Of a stretch of DNA of 64,000 nt, positions 47,598-56,965 are shown piece after piece. The stretch is from Rhodocyclaceae bacterium (GTDB lineage Bacteria; Pseudomonadota; Gammaproteobacteria; Burkholderiales; Rhodocyclaceae): contig JAVBXY010000035.1 of NCBI GenBank assembly GCA_030824275.1, positions 124,001 through 188,000 of the forward strand, given 5' to 3'. The first letter of the stretch is position 1, and each line of letters begins with the position of its first letter. Under the pieces are notes generated by a model. The model was not told the origin of the DNA, made no database searches, and saw nothing but the letters and a program-made list of their open reading frames with translations. The position numbers and the translations under genes are program-made.

Positions 47598-48433
47598 AAC
47601 TCGTCCGCTTCGGTAGCAAGGGCAAGGAGAAGCCCGGCCTGATCGCCGCCGACGGTCACTTGCGCGACCTGTCCGGCGAAATCGACGGCATCGGCTGGGA
47701 CGAACTCTCGCCGTCCGGTCAGCGCCGACTTTTGCGCATCGATCCGGGCAGCCTGCCGCTGGTCCATGGCAGCCCGCGCCTGGGTGTGCCCTACACCGGC
47801 ATCTCCAAGATCGTCGCCATCGGCCTCAATTACCGCGACCACGCCCGCGAAGCCGGCATGCCGATTCCCACCGAGCCGGTGATGTTCATGAAGGCCACCA
47901 CCTGCATCAACGGCCCGCGCGATCCGATCATCATGCCCGCTGGCGGGACCAAGCTGGATTGGGAAGTCGAACTGGGCATCGTCATCGGCCGCGAAGCGCG
48001 CCGGGTGCCGCAGAACAAAGCCCTGGACTACATCGCCGGCTACGTCGCCTTCAACGATGTCTCCGAGCGCGCCTTCCAGCTCGAACACGGCGGCCAGTGG
48101 GACAAGGGCAAGGGCTGCGACAGCTTCGGCCCCATCGGCCCTTGGCTGGTCAGCAAGGACGAAGTCCCCGATCCGCAGAAGCTGGCGCTATGGCTCGATG
48201 TGAATGGCGAGCGCATGCAGGACTCGAACACCGACCAGATGATCTTCCCCTGCACCGAGATCGTCAGCTATGTGTCGCGCTTCATGACCCTGCTGCCCGG
48301 CGACCTGATCGTCACCGGCACCCCCCCCGGCGTCGGCATGGGCCGAGGCCGCTTTCTCAAGGTTGGCGACGAAGTCCGTCTTGGCGTCGAAGGGCTCGGA
48401 GAGCAACGACAGAAAGTGGTCGCCACGCGCTAA
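47594..48433 (+). CDS. Fumarylacetoacetate hydrolase family protein
   Basis: 279-residue enzyme of the FAH superfamily (hydrolases, decarboxylases and isomerases of 2-oxo acids). Typical segments: KIVAIGLNYRDHARE, EPVMFMKATTCINGP, LDWEVELGIVIGREAR with the metal-binding Glu pair, GYVAFNDVSERAFQ and TGTPPGVGMG. The substrate is not predictable from this. SPSGQRRLL near residue 40 is encoded by a repeat copy in an N-terminal loop. It overlaps the helicase gene by 4 bases, and its TAA is followed at once by a second repeat copy. Confidence 0.92.
   Translation: MKLVRFGSKGKEKPGLIAADGHLRDLSGEIDGIGWDELSPSGQRRLLRIDPGSLPLVHGSPRLGVPYTGISKIVAIGLNYRDHAREAGMPIPTEPVMFMKATTCINGPRDPIIMPAGGTKLDWEVELGIVIGREARRVPQNKALDYIAGYVAFNDVSERAFQLEHGGQWDKGKGCDSFGPIGPWLVSKDEVPDPQKLALWLDVNGERMQDSNTDQMIFPCTEIVSYVSRFMTLLPGDLIVTGTPPGVGMGRGRFLKVGDEVRLGVEGLGEQRQKVVATR
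47709..47733 (-). repeat. Dispersed bipartite repeat copy (in FAH gene)
   Basis: Minus-strand copy: AAAA, GTCGGCGCTG, spacer ACCGG, ACGGCG; both blocks perfect. In frame as PSGQRRLL. Confidence 0.85.
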
Positions 48434-48458
48434 AAAAGTCGGCGCTGGCGCTACGGGG
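48434..48458 (+). repeat. Dispersed bipartite repeat copy (after FAH gene)
   Basis: AAAA, GTCGGCGCTG, spacer GCGCT, ACGGGG; one mismatch in the right block. It begins at the base after the FAH stop codon. Confidence 0.85.
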
Positions 48459-48503
48459 AGGCCATCAGGCCGGAGGTGACCCAAAGAGGTTACGGCGTCA
48501 CCC

Positions 48504-48537
48504 AAACAAAAAGCCCGCCGAAGCGGGCTTTTTGTTT
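48504..48537. terminator. Bidirectional terminator
   Basis: AAACAAAAAGCCCGC pairs perfectly with GCGGGCTTTTTGTTT around a CGAA loop. With A- and T-runs on both sides it can end both the FAH and panD transcripts. Confidence 0.95.
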
Positions 48538-48561
48538 GCGCTTTGCTAACGCCCAGTCCGC

Positions 48562-48945
48562 TCAGGCGGCCGCCTGGGACGGAATCTGACGGCTGTGATG
48601 CGTAATGCGGTTCTTGGCGTCCACGTACACCAGATCGGGTTCGAACTTCTGCAACTCGATCTCGTTCATCACCGCGAAGCTGGCGATGATCAGCAAATCG
48701 CCCGGGGCGGCCTTGCGGGCGGCTGCGCCATTCACGGAGATGGTGCCCGTGCCGCGCTCTGCGCGGATGGCGTAGGTGGTGAAACGCTCGCCGTTGTTGA
48801 CGTTGTAAATGTCGATCTGCTGGTATTCCTTGATGTCGGCCGCTTCGAGCAGTGTTTCGTCGATGGCACAGGATCCCTCGTAATGCAGTTCGGCGTGGGT
48901 CACCGTTACGCGGTGAAGTTTGGACTTGAGCATCATGCGTTGCAT
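48562..48945 (-). CDS. panD: Aspartate 1-decarboxylase
   Basis: 127-residue pyruvoyl enzyme that makes beta-alanine for pantothenate. The self-cleavage site Gly24-Ser25 is in [23 protein letters not shown] and [11 protein letters not shown] are typical. Start at 48945 (MQRMMLKSK), preceded by AAAGGATCG; upstream in-frame ATG codons would add 11 unlike residues. It is downstream of panB-panC on the same strand with a 128-base gap, so it may be in the same transcript or have its own promoter. Confidence 0.97.
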   Translation of the reverse strand: MQRMMLKSKLHRVTVTHAELHYEGSCAIDETLLEAADIKEYQQIDIYNVNNGERFTTYAIRAERGTGTISVNGAAARKAAPGDLLIIASFAVMNEIELQKFEPDLVYVDAKNRITHHSRQIPSQAAA

Positions 48946-49073
48946 TGTTGTCGATCCTTTCTCATGCAAAGGCGGCAATCATCAATAATCGAAAACCGAC
49001 GGCTGTCGGCTCCCTCTGGTTTGATACTGGTTTCGCTGCTGGCACACCACCGGCATGAGCGCATCGTGGCGAC

Positions 49074-49901
49074 CTAAACTTCCAGATTGTCGATGAGGCG
49101 CGTGCTTCCTAAGCGCGCCGCAGCCAACACCACCAACCCGGAATCGTGAGCGGACGGCAATTGTAGATCAAGTTTTTTACGCAATGCAACATAATCCGGC
49201 GACCAGCCATGGGCCTGCAATTCCGCAATTGCCCCTTGCTCTAGAAGGGTGAAATCTCGAGAACCGGCATGCACGGCCTCTATCACTTTCGTTAGCACGG
49301 CAAAAAGCCTTGGCGCTTCAGCCCTTTCCGCCTCGGAGAGGTAGCCATTGCGGGACGACAGAGCCAGGCCATCGGCAGCCCGAATGGTCTCGCCACCGAT
49401 GATTTCGATGGGCAGGGCGAAGTCGCGAACCATGTTGCGAATAACCATCAGTTGCTGGAAATCCTTCTTGCCAAACAGCGCCACCGTGGGCTGAACGATC
49501 TGGAACAGCTTCATCACCACCGTGGCGACGCCACGGAAATGACCGGGACGAAACTCGCCATCGAGGATGCCGGCCTGTTCCGGCGATGGCTCGATGTGAT
49601 AGGTCTGGGGCTGCGGGTACATCTCGGCTTCCGTCGGCGCAAACAGATGATCGACGCCGGCCGCCTCCAGACGCTCGCAATCGGCTTCGAAGGTGCGCGG
49701 GTAGGCCTCGAAATCCTCGCCAGGGCGAAATTGCAGGCGATTGACAAAAATCGATGCAATCACCAGATCGCCCTGACTGCGCGCCTGTTTCATCAGCGCG
49801 ATGTGGCCGTCGTGAAGATTGCCCATGGTCGGCACCAGCGCAACGCGGGCAGTCCCCTTCCGGGCTGCGCGCAGCCCGGCGATCGTGTCATGGACCTGCA
49901 T
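49074..49901 (-). CDS. panC: Pantothenate synthetase
   Basis: 275-residue ligase joining pantoate and beta-alanine with ATP. Nucleotidyltransferase motifs [14 protein letters not shown] (HIGH) and [11 protein letters not shown] (KMSKS-like) are present, as are FVNRLQF and GKKDFQQL. Standard length. Its start overlaps the panB stop (TGATG at 49899-49903), so the two are coupled. Confidence 0.97.
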   Translation of the reverse strand: MQVHDTIAGLRAARKGTARVALVPTMGNLHDGHIALMKQARSQGDLVIASIFVNRLQFRPGEDFEAYPRTFEADCERLEAAGVDHLFAPTEAEMYPQPQTYHIEPSPEQAGILDGEFRPGHFRGVATVVMKLFQIVQPTVALFGKKDFQQLMVIRNMVRDFALPIEIIGGETIRAADGLALSSRNGYLSEAERAEAPRLFAVLTKVIEAVHAGSRDFTLLEQGAIAELQAHGWSPDYVALRKKLDLQLPSAHDSGLVVLAAARLGSTRLIDNLEV

Positions 49902-50716
49902 CAGTAACAGTGCTCCGGACCGGGGAAGGTGCCATCCTTGACGGCCTTGACGTAGGCGATGACGGCGCCATCGATGCTCTGCGCCTCGGCCATGAAATCC
50001 TTGACGAAGCGGCCCTTCTTGCCGGGGTAGACACCCAGCATGTCATGTAGCACCAGCACCTGGCCGTCACAGTCCAGCCCGGCGCCGATGCCGATGGTGG
50101 CGCAGACCTTGAGTAGTTGGGTGATCTCGCCGGCAAGCTGGGCCGGCACCATTTCCAGCACCATTAGGGCAGCACCGGCCTGCTCCAGCGCCAATGCCTC
50201 GCGCTTCATGCGCGCCGCGCCCTCTTCGCCCCGACCCTGCACGCGGTAGCCGCCGAGGGCGTGCACCGATTGTGGCGTCAGGCCGATGTGGGCGCAGACC
50301 GGCACACCGCGCTCGACGAGGAAATGCACGGTCTCGGCCATCACCTCGCCGCCTTCGAGCTTGACCATTTCAGCGCCGGCCGCCAGCAGGCGGTGGGCAT
50401 TGCGCATGGCCTGCTCCTTGGACTCGTGATAGCTGCCGAAGGGCATGTCGGCCACGCACATGGCGCGCTGGGCCATGTGGCCGACGCACTCGGTGTGATA
50501 GACCATCTGTTCCATAGTCACCGGCAGCGTCGAGGTCTTGCCCTGCAGCACGTTGCCCAGGGAATCGCCAACGAGGATCACATCCACGCCACAGCGATCC
50601 TCCAATGCGGCGAAGCTGGCGTCATAGCCGGTAAGCATGGCGATCTTCTCGCCGTCCTTCTTCATGCGGCCCAACTCCGGCAGCGTGATGGGCTTGTTGC
50701 TGGCTAGATAGGTCAT
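49901..50716 (-). CDS. panB: 3-methyl-2-oxobutanoate hydroxymethyltransferase
   Basis: 271-residue first enzyme of the pantothenate pathway; it adds a hydroxymethyl group from methylene-tetrahydrofolate to 2-oxoisovalerate. Recognised by [41 protein letters not shown] and [15 protein letters not shown]. Start at 50716 ([10 protein letters not shown]), which overlaps the DUF486 stop by 4 bases; a longer start at 50767 is unlike the family. Confidence 0.97.
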   Translation of the reverse strand: MTYLASNKPITLPELGRMKKDGEKIAMLTGYDASFAALEDRCGVDVILVGDSLGNVLQGKTSTLPVTMEQMVYHTECVGHMAQRAMCVADMPFGSYHESKEQAMRNAHRLLAAGAEMVKLEGGEVMAETVHFLVERGVPVCAHIGLTPQSVHALGGYRVQGRGEEGAARMKREALALEQAGAALMVLEMVPAQLAGEITQLLKVCATIGIGAGLDCDGQVLVLHDMLGVYPGKKGRFVKDFMAEAQSIDGAVIAYVKAVKDGTFPGPEHCY

Positions 50717-51066
50717 GGCGATCGAAAGATGAAATAAACGGCGCCAAGGATACACAAACCGGCCCACAGGTAATCAAGCTTCAGCGGCTGGCGCATGTAG
50801 AAGACGACGAAGGGCACGAACACCGTCAGAGTGATGGCTTCCTGAAGGATCTTGAGCTGGGCCAGCGACATCTCGTGGTGGCCTATGCGATTGGCCGGCA
50901 CCTGCAACAGGTACTCGAACAGCGCGATGCCCCAGGAGGCCAGCGCGGCGATCCACCAGGGACGATCATTGAGATTCTTGAGATGGGCATACCAGGCAAA
51001 AGTCATGAAGACGTTCGAGGCCGTGAGCAGCAGCGCGGTCTGCCAGATGATCGGAATCTGCGGCAC
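50713..51066 (-). CDS. DUF486 family small membrane protein
   Basis: 117 residues with four hydrophobic helices (about 8-27, 37-55, 70-92, 98-115), including [10 protein letters not shown] and [14 protein letters not shown], characteristic of DUF486, a family related to the drug/metabolite transporter fold. Function unknown. It lies between folK (4 bases upstream) and panB (4-base overlap) in the pcnB-folK-panBC operon, which hints at a link to folate or pantothenate metabolism, but only by position. Confidence 0.88.
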   Translation of the reverse strand: MPQIPIIWQTALLLTASNVFMTFAWYAHLKNLNDRPWWIAALASWGIALFEYLLQVPANRIGHHEMSLAQLKILQEAITLTVFVPFVVFYMRQPLKLDYLWAGLCILGAVYFIFRSP

Positions 51067-51069
51067 AAC

Positions 51070-51564
51070 TCAGACCGTCTCGGCGACGACCTTGTCGATA
51101 CGCTGGCCAACACAGCGGGCCAGCAACTCGCTCACCGGACCATGGCCGGGGATCAGCAGGGACGGCGCGATCTCCGCCAGCGGCGCCAGCACGAAGGCGC
51201 GCTCATGCAGGCGCGGATGGGGCAAGGTGCAGCGGGGATCAGCGCTGATCGTCTCGCCATGGAGCAGGAGATCGAGGTCCAGCGTGCGCGGCGCATTCGG
51301 GATGGAACGCTCGCGACCGAAGCGGGCCTCGATGGCGAAGAGTTGATCGAGAAAAGTCGGCGCTGGTGGTACGGCGATCATTTCCACCACCGCGTTGATG
51401 AAGTCCGGTTGATGCTTGAGCCCGACCGGCGCCGTGCGATAGAGAGATGAGATGGCCAGCACGCGAGCCTCGGGCAATGCCCCGAGCGCGGCAATGGCCG
51501 CCTTCACGGTCGCCGCCGGGTCGCCGAGATTGGCACCCAGGGCAACAAAACAGCGGGATTCCAT
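51070..51564 (-). CDS. folK: Dihydropterin pyrophosphokinase
   Basis: 164-residue kinase that activates hydroxymethyl-dihydropterin in folate synthesis. VALGANLGDP, SSLYRTAPVG, FINAVVEM, ERSIPNAPRTLDLDLLL and LPHPRLHERAFVLAPLAEI are the conserved segments. Between VVEMI and LDQLFAIE the protein has AVPPAPTF from a dispersed repeat copy, where other FolK proteins have a short, variable loop. Starts 2 bases after the pcnB stop. Confidence 0.96.
   Translation of the reverse strand: MESRCFVALGANLGDPAATVKAAIAALGALPEARVLAISSLYRTAPVGLKHQPDFINAVVEMIAVPPAPTFLDQLFAIEARFGRERSIPNAPRTLDLDLLLHGETISADPRCTLPHPRLHERAFVLAPLAEIAPSLLIPGHGPVSELLARCVGQRIDKVVAETV
51352..51376 (+). repeat. Dispersed bipartite repeat copy (in folK)
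   Basis: AAAA, GTCGGCGCTG, spacer GTGGT, ACGGCG; both blocks perfect and identical in spacer to the copy at 31764-31788. Antisense to folK, read there as AVPPAPTF. Confidence 0.88.
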
Positions 51565-51566
51565 GC

Positions 51567-52916
51567 TCAGCCTTCGCTGCCTGCGCTGGCCTGATCGGCG
51601 GACGGCTTTTTGGCGCGACTGCGGCGACGCCGTTTCTTCGGCCCGTTGTCGGGTAGCAGCATGGCTTCGCGCTGATCCGCGTCGGCATTCTGGAATTCGT
51701 GCCACCACTCGGCAATTTCGCCGTCGATCTCGCCGCTCTCGGCGCGCAGGGCGAGGAAGTCATAACCAGCGCGGAAGCGTGGCAACTCGAGCAGACGATA
51801 AGGCGTCTTGCCGGTGCGCTTGTCGAAGCGCGGTTGCAGGGCCCAGATTTCCTTGATGTCGCCGGCGATGCGGCGCGTGATGGCGAGCTTTTCGCCCTGC
51901 ACGTCGAGGATTTCATCCATGGCCTCGTAGAGCGCGGGGATGAGCAACTCACCGCGGGCCTTGCGGATTTCCCAGTTGGCCAGCACTTCATGCCACAGCA
52001 GGGTGGCGAAAAGATAGCTGGGGGACACGGACTTGCCAGCGCGCACCCTCGCATCCGTGCTGTTCAGCGACAGCATGACGAACTTCTCGCCGAGAGGCTG
52101 TTCGAGGATCACATCGAGCAGCGGCAGCAGGCCGTGATGCAAGCCATCGTCGCGCAGACGCTTGACGCACTCGACGGCGTGGCCCGAGAACAGCAGCTTG
52201 AGCATTTCGTCGAAGAGCCGCGCTGGCGGCACGTTTTCCATCAGCTCCGCCATTTCACGGATCGGCGCCCGCACGGCCGGGTCCAGCGTCAGCCCGAGCT
52301 TAGCGGACAGACGCACGGCACGCAGCATGCGCACCGGATCTTCGCGATAGCGCGCACGCGGCTCGCCGATCATGCGCAGGGTTTTCTGTTGCAGGTCAGC
52401 GACGCCCCGATGGTAGTCGAGCACAGTTTCCGTACTCGGGTCGTAATACAGCGCATTGACGGTGAAATCGCGCCGCGCGGCATCCTCGGCGATGGTGCCG
52501 AAAACGTTGTCGCGCAGCACGCGACCATGTTCGTCCTTGACCGTGTCCTCGTTGTGCGCGGCACGGAAGGTGGAGACCTCAAGGGTCTCGCCGCCCTGCA
52601 TTACATGCACGATCTGGAAACGGCGGCCGATGATGCGCGAGCGGCGGAACAGCGCGCGCACCTGCTCGGGCGTCGCATCGGTGGCGATGTCGTAGTCCTT
52701 GGGATCGATGCCGGCGATCAGGTCGCGCACGGCGCCACCGACCACGTAGGCCTTGTGGCCCGCCTGCTGGAGGGTTTCACAGGTACGACGGGCGCCGGTA
52801 GACACACGCTCGCGGCGAATGCCGTGACGGGCAACGGGAATGGAGGCGGCCGTAGTGGCTTGGGCGGCAGGGGCATCGCCACGACGGAACACGCGGCGGA
52901 TCAACTTGCGGATCAT
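51567..52916 (-). CDS. pcnB: Poly(A) polymerase I
   Basis: 449-residue enzyme adding 3' poly(A) tails that promote RNA decay. The nucleotidyltransferase core KAYVVGGAVRDLIAGI and KDYDIATDATPEQ (metal Asp pair), RRDFTVNALYYDP, and the neck RYREDPVRMLRAVRLSAKLG fit PcnB rather than a CCA-adding enzyme; the basic tail GPKKRRRRSRAKKP is typical. Start at 52916 (MIRKLIRRVF). First gene of pcnB-folK-DUF486-panB-panC; divergent from valS. Confidence 0.94.
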   Translation of the reverse strand: MIRKLIRRVFRRGDAPAAQATTAASIPVARHGIRRERVSTGARRTCETLQQAGHKAYVVGGAVRDLIAGIDPKDYDIATDATPEQVRALFRRSRIIGRRFQIVHVMQGGETLEVSTFRAAHNEDTVKDEHGRVLRDNVFGTIAEDAARRDFTVNALYYDPSTETVLDYHRGVADLQQKTLRMIGEPRARYREDPVRMLRAVRLSAKLGLTLDPAVRAPIREMAELMENVPPARLFDEMLKLLFSGHAVECVKRLRDDGLHHGLLPLLDVILEQPLGEKFVMLSLNSTDARVRAGKSVSPSYLFATLLWHEVLANWEIRKARGELLIPALYEAMDEILDVQGEKLAITRRIAGDIKEIWALQPRFDKRTGKTPYRLLELPRFRAGYDFLALRAESGEIDGEIAEWWHEFQNADADQREAMLLPDNGPKKRRRRSRAKKPSADQASAGSEG

Positions 52917-53030
52917 TAAGCCGTATAAAGAGAAATGCTGGGTTGAATGCGGAAAAACAAGGCGGCAATGATAGCGGAAACGTGGAAAACGCGCGCTAAA
53001 ATTGCGGGCTTTCCCTCCCCCGCACGCATC

Positions 53031-55847
53031 ATGGAACTCGCCAAGAGCTTCGAACCCGCCGAAATCGAGAAACGCTGGTACCCCGTCTGGGAATCCGGCA
53101 ACTATTTCGCCGCCGGACTGGACACCGCCAAACAGGATAATTTCTGCATCCTGCTGCCGCCGCCCAATGTCACCGGCACCCTGCACATGGGTCATGGCTT
53201 CAACCAGTCGATCATGGATGCGCTGACCCGCTACCACCGCATGCGCGGCGACAACACGCTCTGGCAGCCGGGCACCGACCACGCCGGCATCGCCACGCAG
53301 ATCGTTGTCGAACGCCAGCTCGACGGCCAGGGCATCAGCCGCCACGATCTCGGTCGCGAGAAGTTCCTCGAAAAAGTCTGGGAGTGGAAGGAATACTCCG
53401 GCGGTGCCATCACGAAACAGATGCGCCGTCTGGGCACCAGCCCGGACTGGAGCCGTGAGCGTTTCACCATGGATGCGGGCCTGTCGAAGATCGTCACCGA
53501 AACCTTCGTCCGCCTCTACAAGGAAGGCCTGATCTATCGCGGCAAACGTCTGGTGAACTGGGACCCGAAACTGCTCACCGCCGTTTCCGACCTGGAAGTC
53601 GTCAGCGAGGAAGAAGACGGCTCCCTGTGGCACATCCGTTACCCGCTGGCCGACGGTAGTGGAAGTCTCACCGTCGCCACGACGCGCCCGGAAACCATGC
53701 TCGGCGACGTTGCCGTGATGGTGCATCCCGAGGACGAGCGCTATGCGCATCTGGTCGGCAAGATGGTCAAGCTGCCGCTCTGCGACCGCGAGATTCCAAT
53801 CATCGCCGACGCCTATGTGGACAAGGAATTTGGCACCGGCTGCGTCAAAGTCACACCTGCCCATGACTTCAACGACTGGCAGGTGGGCCATCGCCACGGC
53901 TTCGCGCCGATCAGCATCCTGACGCTGGATGCCCGCATCAATGAGCATGGTCCGGAGAAGTATCGCGGCATGGACCGCTTCGACGCGCGCAAAGCCATCG
54001 TCGCTGATCTTGAAGCCGAAGGTTTCCTCGACTCGATAAAGCCGCACAAGCTGCAAGTACCGCGCGGTGATCGCACCGGTGTGGTCATCGAACCCATGCT
54101 CACCGACCAGTGGTTCGTCGCCATGACTAAACCCGGTGCCGACGGCAGCAGCATCGCCGGCAAGGCGCTGGAATGCGTGGCCTCCGGCGAGATCAAGTTC
54201 GTCCCCGAGAACTGGGTGAACACCTACAACCAATGGCTCAACAACATCCAGGACTGGTGCATCTCGCGCCAGCTCTGGTGGGGCCACCAGATTCCCGCCT
54301 GGTACAGCGACGATGGCCGCTATTACGTCGCCCACGACGAAGCCGAAGCCCTCACCCAAGCGCGCGCCGACGGCTACACCGGCGGCCTCAAGCGCGACGA
54401 CGATGTGCTCGACACCTGGTACTCCTCCGCTCTGTGGCCCTTCTCGACCATGGACTGGACGCCCGAGTGGCCGGCAAAGTCCAACCCGGCCCTCGACCTC
54501 TACCTGCCCTCGACGGTGCTGGTCACCGGCTTCGACATCATCTTCTTCTGGGTCGCGCGCATGGTCATGATGACCAAGCACATCACCGGCAAGATTCCCT
54601 TCAAGCACGTCTATGTGCACGGCCTGATCCGCGACGCGGAAGGCCAGAAGATGAGCAAGTCCAAGGGTAACGTGCTCGACCCCATCGACCTGATCGACGG
54701 CATCGGCCTCGATGATCTGGTCAAGAAGCGCACCACGGGACTGATGAATCCCCGCGACGCCGCCAAGATCGAGAAGCGCACGCGCAAGGAATATCCGGAG
54801 GGCATCCCGGCCTTCGGCACCGACGCGCTGCGCTTCACCTTCCTGAGCCTCGCCAGCCCCGGCCGCGATATCAAGTTCGACATGCAGCGTTGCGAAGGCT
54901 ATCGCAACTTCTGCAACAAACTCTGGAATGCAACTCGCTTCGTGCTGATGAACTGCGAAGGCAAGGACTGCGGCATCCCCACGCCCGGCGCCTGTGGCGG
55001 CGTTGGCGATATCCAGCTATCGCAGGCCGACCGCTGGATCATCAGCCGCCTGCAGAAACTAGAAGCCGAAGTGGCCAAGCACTTCGCCGACTACCGCTTC
55101 GACCTGTTGGCCAAGGCCATTTACGAACTCGTCTGGGACGAGTACTGCGACTGGTATCTGGAACTGGCCAAGGTGCAGGTCCAACAGGGGACGGAAGCCC
55201 AGCAGCGCGGCACCCGCCGCACGCTGATCCGCGTGCTGGAGACGATACTGCGTGTCGCCCATCCGCTGATTCCCTTCATCACCGAGGAGCTGTGGCAGAA
55301 GGTCGGCCTCATTGCGGGGAAAGTCGGCGCTGGTGACACGGCGTCGCTGATGACCCAGTCCTACCCAAAGGCCAACGAGGACGCCATCGATCCGGCTGCC
55401 GAGGCCTGGGTGGCGCAACTCAAGGACATGATCAATGCCTGCCGCAGCCTGCGTGGCGAGATGAACATTTCACCCGCGCAGAAGGTGCCACTGATCGGAA
55501 CCGGCGGCGAAGTCCTTACTGCCTATGCGCCCTACCTCGCCGCCTTGGCCAAGCTCTCCGAGGTCACCGTTGCCGAGGCCTTGCCGGAGACCGATGCACC
55601 GGTGCAGATCGTCGGTGACTTCCGTCTGATGCTGAAAATCGAGATCGACGTCGCCGCCGAGAAGGAGCGGATTGCCAAGGAAATCGCCCGCATCGAAGGC
55701 GAGATCGTCAAGGCGGAAAAGAAACTCTCCACCGAGAGCTTCGTCGCCCGTGCCCCTGCTGCCGTAGTGGCGCAGGAGCGAGAGCGGCTGGAAGGCTTCA
55801 TCGCCCTGCGCGATAAATTGAAGGCACAACTCGCGCGCCTGCATTGA
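53031..55847 (+). CDS. valS: Valyl-tRNA synthetase
   Basis: 938-residue class I synthetase. HIGH motif [15 protein letters not shown], editing domain (about 200-340), KMSKS in [14 protein letters not shown], and a C-terminal coiled coil (about 870-938, [23 protein letters not shown]) that holds tRNA. Start at 53031 (MELAKSFEP); the frame is open to 52947 but that part is unlike ValRS. In the anticodon-binding region [10 protein letters not shown] is encoded by a repeat copy, at a surface loop before MTQSYPK. Confidence 0.97.
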   Translation: MELAKSFEPAEIEKRWYPVWESGNYFAAGLDTAKQDNFCILLPPPNVTGTLHMGHGFNQSIMDALTRYHRMRGDNTLWQPGTDHAGIATQIVVERQLDGQGISRHDLGREKFLEKVWEWKEYSGGAITKQMRRLGTSPDWSRERFTMDAGLSKIVTETFVRLYKEGLIYRGKRLVNWDPKLLTAVSDLEVVSEEEDGSLWHIRYPLADGSGSLTVATTRPETMLGDVAVMVHPEDERYAHLVGKMVKLPLCDREIPIIADAYVDKEFGTGCVKVTPAHDFNDWQVGHRHGFAPISILTLDARINEHGPEKYRGMDRFDARKAIVADLEAEGFLDSIKPHKLQVPRGDRTGVVIEPMLTDQWFVAMTKPGADGSSIAGKALECVASGEIKFVPENWVNTYNQWLNNIQDWCISRQLWWGHQIPAWYSDDGRYYVAHDEAEALTQARADGYTGGLKRDDDVLDTWYSSALWPFSTMDWTPEWPAKSNPALDLYLPSTVLVTGFDIIFFWVARMVMMTKHITGKIPFKHVYVHGLIRDAEGQKMSKSKGNVLDPIDLIDGIGLDDLVKKRTTGLMNPRDAAKIEKRTRKEYPEGIPAFGTDALRFTFLSLASPGRDIKFDMQRCEGYRNFCNKLWNATRFVLMNCEGKDCGIPTPGACGGVGDIQLSQADRWIISRLQKLEAEVAKHFADYRFDLLAKAIYELVWDEYCDWYLELAKVQVQQGTEAQQRGTRRTLIRVLETILRVAHPLIPFITEELWQKVGLIAGKVGAGDTASLMTQSYPKANEDAIDPAAEAWVAQLKDMINACRSLRGEMNISPAQKVPLIGTGGEVLTAYAPYLAALAKLSEVTVAEALPETDAPVQIVGDFRLMLKIEIDVAAEKERIAKEIARIEGEIVKAEKKLSTESFVARAPAAVVAQERERLEGFIALRDKLKAQLARLH
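55320..55343 (+). repeat. Dispersed bipartite repeat copy (in valS)
   Basis: AAA, GTCGGCGCTG, spacer GTGAC, ACGGCG; both blocks perfect. In frame as KVGAGDTA. Confidence 0.86.
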
Positions 55848-55849
55848 CC

Positions 55850-55888
55850 AAAAAAAGAAGCCCGGTCGCATGCCGGGCTTCTTTTTTT
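55850..55888. terminator. Bidirectional terminator after valS
   Basis: A7-GAAGCCCGG pairs with CCGGGCTTC-T7 around a TCGCATG loop; it can serve valS and the convergent gene. Confidence 0.95.
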
Positions 55889-55908
55889 CAGACCTCGCCG
55901 GTGCTTGC

Positions 55909-56820
55909 TCAGCGAGCGTCCTTCTTGCCGCCGACCGTCAATGCCAAGGCCTCGCGAATGGCTTCCGGTGATTTCATGATGTTCATGAAACTGTTGGCGC
56001 CCATCATCGATAGATCGGGGAAACTCACGGCGATGCGAAAACGGGCGTACTGGGCGAATACCTTGTTGTCCGACACGAGGATGTCGTAGGGCAGGTGTGC
56101 CGCCGACTTGATATCCCTGAAGTCGATTTCGTTCATGATGAAGGTGTCATCCATCATCTTGCTGTCACCCGTCCCTTTCAAGGCCACCCCGAACAGCACC
56201 TCTTTCTTGCCGGCGACATCGACACGATAGACCTTGGTCACACCGAACTTGCCGGCAGCCAGTCCTGCTTCCACCGCTTTCACGGCCTCCTCATGACTCG
56301 GATAGCTGACAAAGGTATTGTCCTCGTTGAAATACTCCATGCCGAAAGCGTAGTGATACTTACGCGCCTGCGCCGCCGTCATGCCATTGGCGCCAAACTC
56401 CTCCAGCTTCCCCAGCGCCGCCTGTAGCTTGGCCGCCGTCTCCTTGAGCTCGCCATTCATGCGATACACACTCGCCCAGTAAGGCGGGTTGGTGTAGGAA
56501 ATTTGGACCTGATCCTTGGCTTTGGTTACCGCCACGCGCATCGCCGCACCGTAACCGCCATGCTCCGACTTGGCTGCAGTTCCCCGCAGTTCGTCATTGG
56601 TCACGCCGATGACGGTCGTGTTTGCATAGGGTGAATAACTGCCGGAAATGGTGAATCCAGCCTTGGTCAAGGCTGCCTTGGTCGCATCGAGTTTCTGCGC
56701 CAAGTCGCCGCCTCCCTTCGATGCCAGCACGAACGGTTTCAGCATCGACTCCTGCGCAAAGACCGTGGTCGCAAGCAAAGCAAACAACAGTGCGACTAGT
56801 TTTTTCATAAATTTGGACAT
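55909..56820 (-). CDS. Periplasmic protein, DUF302-like
   Basis: 303-residue exported protein; signal peptide MKKLVALLFALLATTVFAQ within residues 5-22. Residues about 30-130 look like a DUF302-type alpha/beta domain (LAQKLDATKAALTKAGFTI then strand-rich VIGVTNDELRG). A second similar half may follow (SHEEAVKAVEAGLAAGKFG). No Cys in the mature part and no haem motif. Start set by AAGGAG 7 bases before 56820. It follows the FadL-type gene across a terminator and lies in a region of sulfur genes; function unknown. Confidence 0.75.
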   Translation of the reverse strand: MSKFMKKLVALLFALLATTVFAQESMLKPFVLASKGGGDLAQKLDATKAALTKAGFTISGSYSPYANTTVIGVTNDELRGTAAKSEHGGYGAAMRVAVTKAKDQVQISYTNPPYWASVYRMNGELKETAAKLQAALGKLEEFGANGMTAAQARKYHYAFGMEYFNEDNTFVSYPSHEEAVKAVEAGLAAGKFGVTKVYRVDVAGKKEVLFGVALKGTGDSKMMDDTFIMNEIDFRDIKSAAHLPYDILVSDNKVFAQYARFRIAVSFPDLSMMGANSFMNIMKSPEAIREALALTVGGKKDAR

Positions 56821-56896
56821 ACGTCTCTCCTTGAAATTTCGCAAATCGAAATTCCAATCATGAAATTCAGTGGAACTGCCGCTAGCGGCAGAAAAT

Positions 56897-56931
56897 AAAA
56901 AGGCTGAAAGCGTCGCCGCTTTCAGCCTTTT
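56897..56931. terminator. Terminator between FadL-type and periplasmic protein genes
   Basis: AAAAGGCTGAAAGCG pairs with CGCTTTCAGCCTTTT around a TCGC loop. Ends the minus-strand FadL-type transcript; symmetrical, so also active in the other direction. Confidence 0.92.
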
Positions 56932-56965
56932 CATGAAGCTAGTTCATCCGACGAAAGCTGGTCGA

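Noticed and set aside
52920..54620. Extension of the pcnB frame upstream across valS
   Set aside because: The frame stays open by chance antisense to valS; PcnB homology begins at 52916, and the extension has the composition of an antisense frame.
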